A DNA stretch of 64,000 nucleotides from Frateuria hangzhouensis (GTDB lineage: Bacteria > Pseudomonadota > Gammaproteobacteria > Xanthomonadales > Rhodanobacteraceae). The translations under genes were made by a program, and so were the position numbers. The stretch spans positions 116,711 through 180,710 of the forward strand of contig NZ_JAPMIU010000009.1 in NCBI RefSeq assembly GCF_026410505.1, written 5' to 3'. The notes under the pieces were generated by a model that was not told the DNA's origin, ran no database searches, and saw nothing but the letters and a program-made list of their open reading frames with translations. This document shows positions 63,247-64,000 of the stretch, in pieces; the first letter of the stretch is position 1; the number at the start of each line of letters is the position of its first letter.

Positions 63247-63303
63247 CCCTAACGCTGGAGTTAAGCGGCGGCAAAGCCGTCCGCCTTGAACGAATTGTTA
63301 GGC
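63247..63303 (-). other. attC site M (57 bp)
   Basis: CCCTAACGCTGGAGTTAAGC, GGCGGCAAAGCCGTCCGCC, TTGAACGAATTGTTAGGC. The loop has GCAAAGC where E and J have GCGAAGC. Confidence 0.97.
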
Positions 63304-63852
63304 CGTAACCAGGTTGCGAAGGTGAGTAAGAACAAGCTCTGCCTCAGCAAGGGACTGGTTCTCAGCCTGAAGAATGTCATAAAAGTTACCGCCGTCTTGG
63401 ATGGCGGCATAGAGATGTACGGTGTTCCGGCCGTCATGCAAATTTTGAAGTTGTGGCCAGATTGCCGCAACGTCTGGATGAGGCCTCTCATCTGGCAATT
63501 GCCAAGCCCCCAAAACTCTGCCAAAGGTGCGTCGATGTGCGGCCGCCGGCAAGCCGTAGTGACGCGCCTCCGCATGTGCGCGAAGAGCCGCCTCTGCGAT
63601 TGAAGCGCAAAGCAGCCTAGCTGTTTTCAGGGCGCCTGCACGGACAGAGAGCCCTATTGGAATAGCGTCGCCCCCCTCAATCGCTTGGTGTCGAAGGCCG
63701 TTGATTAGATAGTGATGGAAGGCAAGGTACTGCGCCTCAACGGCAATAACGTTACGCGCTTGAGCATCAGGAATATTGCGCCACTCCTGCCTTAGCGCGT
63801 GCACCGACGGCGTGTCGTACTCGTCAGGATTGAGGGAAAACTTTCTCGGCAT
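63298..63852 (-). CDS. Helical cassette protein with HEPN-like GRNTVH motif
   Basis: A 184-residue helical protein. SVRAGALKTARLLCASIAEAALRAHAEARHYGL forms a long helix region, and IWPQLQNLHDGRNTVHLYAAI holds RNTVH, an R-x3-H arrangement recalling HEPN and DUF4145-like proteins. This is a motif-level suggestion. The TAA stop is inside attC M. ATG 63852. Confidence 0.6.
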   Translation of the reverse strand: MPRKFSLNPDEYDTPSVHALRQEWRNIPDAQARNVIAVEAQYLAFHHYLINGLRHQAIEGGDAIPIGLSVRAGALKTARLLCASIAEAALRAHAEARHYGLPAAAHRRTFGRVLGAWQLPDERPHPDVAAIWPQLQNLHDGRNTVHLYAAIQDGGNFYDILQAENQSLAEAELVLTHLRNLVTA

Positions 63853-63871
63853 GCAGGGGTGTGTCCTTACG

Positions 63872-63983
63872 GCCTAACGCTCAAGTTAAGCCGAATTGCA
63901 GCGCGTAGCTGGCCATATGGCAAGCTCTTTTTGCCATATGGACGGCGTAGCGATGCAATTTCGGCTTGAACGCATTGTTAGGG
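63872..63983 (-). other. attC site N (112-bp long subfamily)
   Basis: Like D and L but with arms CCATATGGCA and TGCCATATGG in place of CAACATGGCA and TGCCATGTTG: both sides of the stem changed together. Ends GCCTAAC (63,872) and GTTAGGG (63,977). The next cassette begins at the right edge and is cut. Confidence 0.96.
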
Positions 63984-64000
63984 GCCACCGACACGCTCGA

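Larger units (their letters stand above)
54821..64000 (-). mobile_element. Integron gene-cassette array (distal portion; integrase not in window)
   Basis: Small genes, all on the minus strand, alternate with attC recombination sites whose ends match GTTRRRY and RYYYAAC. Thirteen attC sites are well formed or nearly so (58,249-63,983); five further remnants lie to the left. In array orientation the genes read right to left, so attI and the integrase should lie beyond base 64,000. Several gene stop codons fall inside the attC core, as is typical. About 18 cassette-like units are visible. Base composition is clearly lower in GC than the chromosome to the left from about 56,700 on. Confidence 0.93.

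Noticed and set aside
58291..63603. Repeated plus-strand peptides beginning MNELLG or MNEELG (at 58,291, 61,971, 62,507 and 63,286)
   Set aside because: They arise from translating the attC right half (TTGAACGAATTGTTAGG) from a TTG codon on the strand opposite the cassette genes; there is no ribosome site.
54821..64000. Regularly spaced repeats as a possible CRISPR array
   Set aside because: Units are 56-112 bp with internal stems and varied loops, separated by genes of 200-600 bp, which is integron structure. No short identical repeat with uniform spacers was seen.
54821..64000. Integrase gene intI inside the window
   Set aside because: No frame shows tyrosine-recombinase motifs. The array direction places it to the right, outside.

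Overview
The window is a high-GC gammaproteobacterial chromosome segment whose gene content fits the Xanthomonadales (Lysobacterales), most likely family Rhodanobacteraceae or a close relative. The evidence is a Thermus-type NAD-dependent isocitrate dehydrogenase, LpxO, cysPTWA, many hybrid histidine kinases of the HDFNNLL type, and three families of intergenic inverted repeats of the kind common in this order. Genus cannot be fixed from the sequence alone.

Bases 1-11,200 hold housekeeping and envelope genes: a BepA-like protease (cut by the window edge), glutaredoxin, isocitrate dehydrogenase, an ECF41 sigma factor with a carboxymuconolactone decarboxylase-like gene, LpxO, a cation diffusion facilitator, Slp, RlmJ, a DMT permease and a cyclophilin. 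Bases 11,325-16,979 are a tightly overlapping four-gene signalling operon: three-receiver hybrid kinase, CheR, receiver-less CheB and a receiver-kinase, with no chemoreceptor. Bases 17,198-22,319 pair a phosphate-type porin with the convergent sulfate transporter cysPTWA. Bases 26,206-30,694 carry a TonB-dependent receptor, a YfiR-like periplasmic protein, a CHASE8 histidine kinase and a lone receiver as a unit. Bases 32,851-42,202 add a HWE kinase, a PadR/HAAS pair and two PAS hybrid kinases. Bases 42,455-54,656 contain an M28 peptidase with a duplicated 3' end, an AlkB-CDF-Nei repair group, stress genes, oxidoreductases and an HDOD protein.

From about 54,820 to the right edge the sequence becomes an integron cassette array. 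All array genes lie on the minus strand and are small. Thirteen well-formed attC sites lie between 58,249 and 63,983. They are 56-72 bp, or 112 bp in one subfamily. A further decayed site lies at 57,705. Left of that I see progressively broken attC remnants, ending in a half-preserved site at 54,821-54,903, which I take as the distal end of the array. In standard array orientation the integrase and attI would lie to the right, beyond base 64,000; no integrase is visible here. Recognisable cargo includes MAPEG, NTF2-like, GFA, HIT, DUF2628, MazG-like, ABM-type and DUF4262 proteins, two proteins with HEPN-like RN...H motifs, several small membrane proteins and proteins I do not recognise. One 242-bp cassette without a convincing gene occurs twice, identically, 1,474 bp apart.
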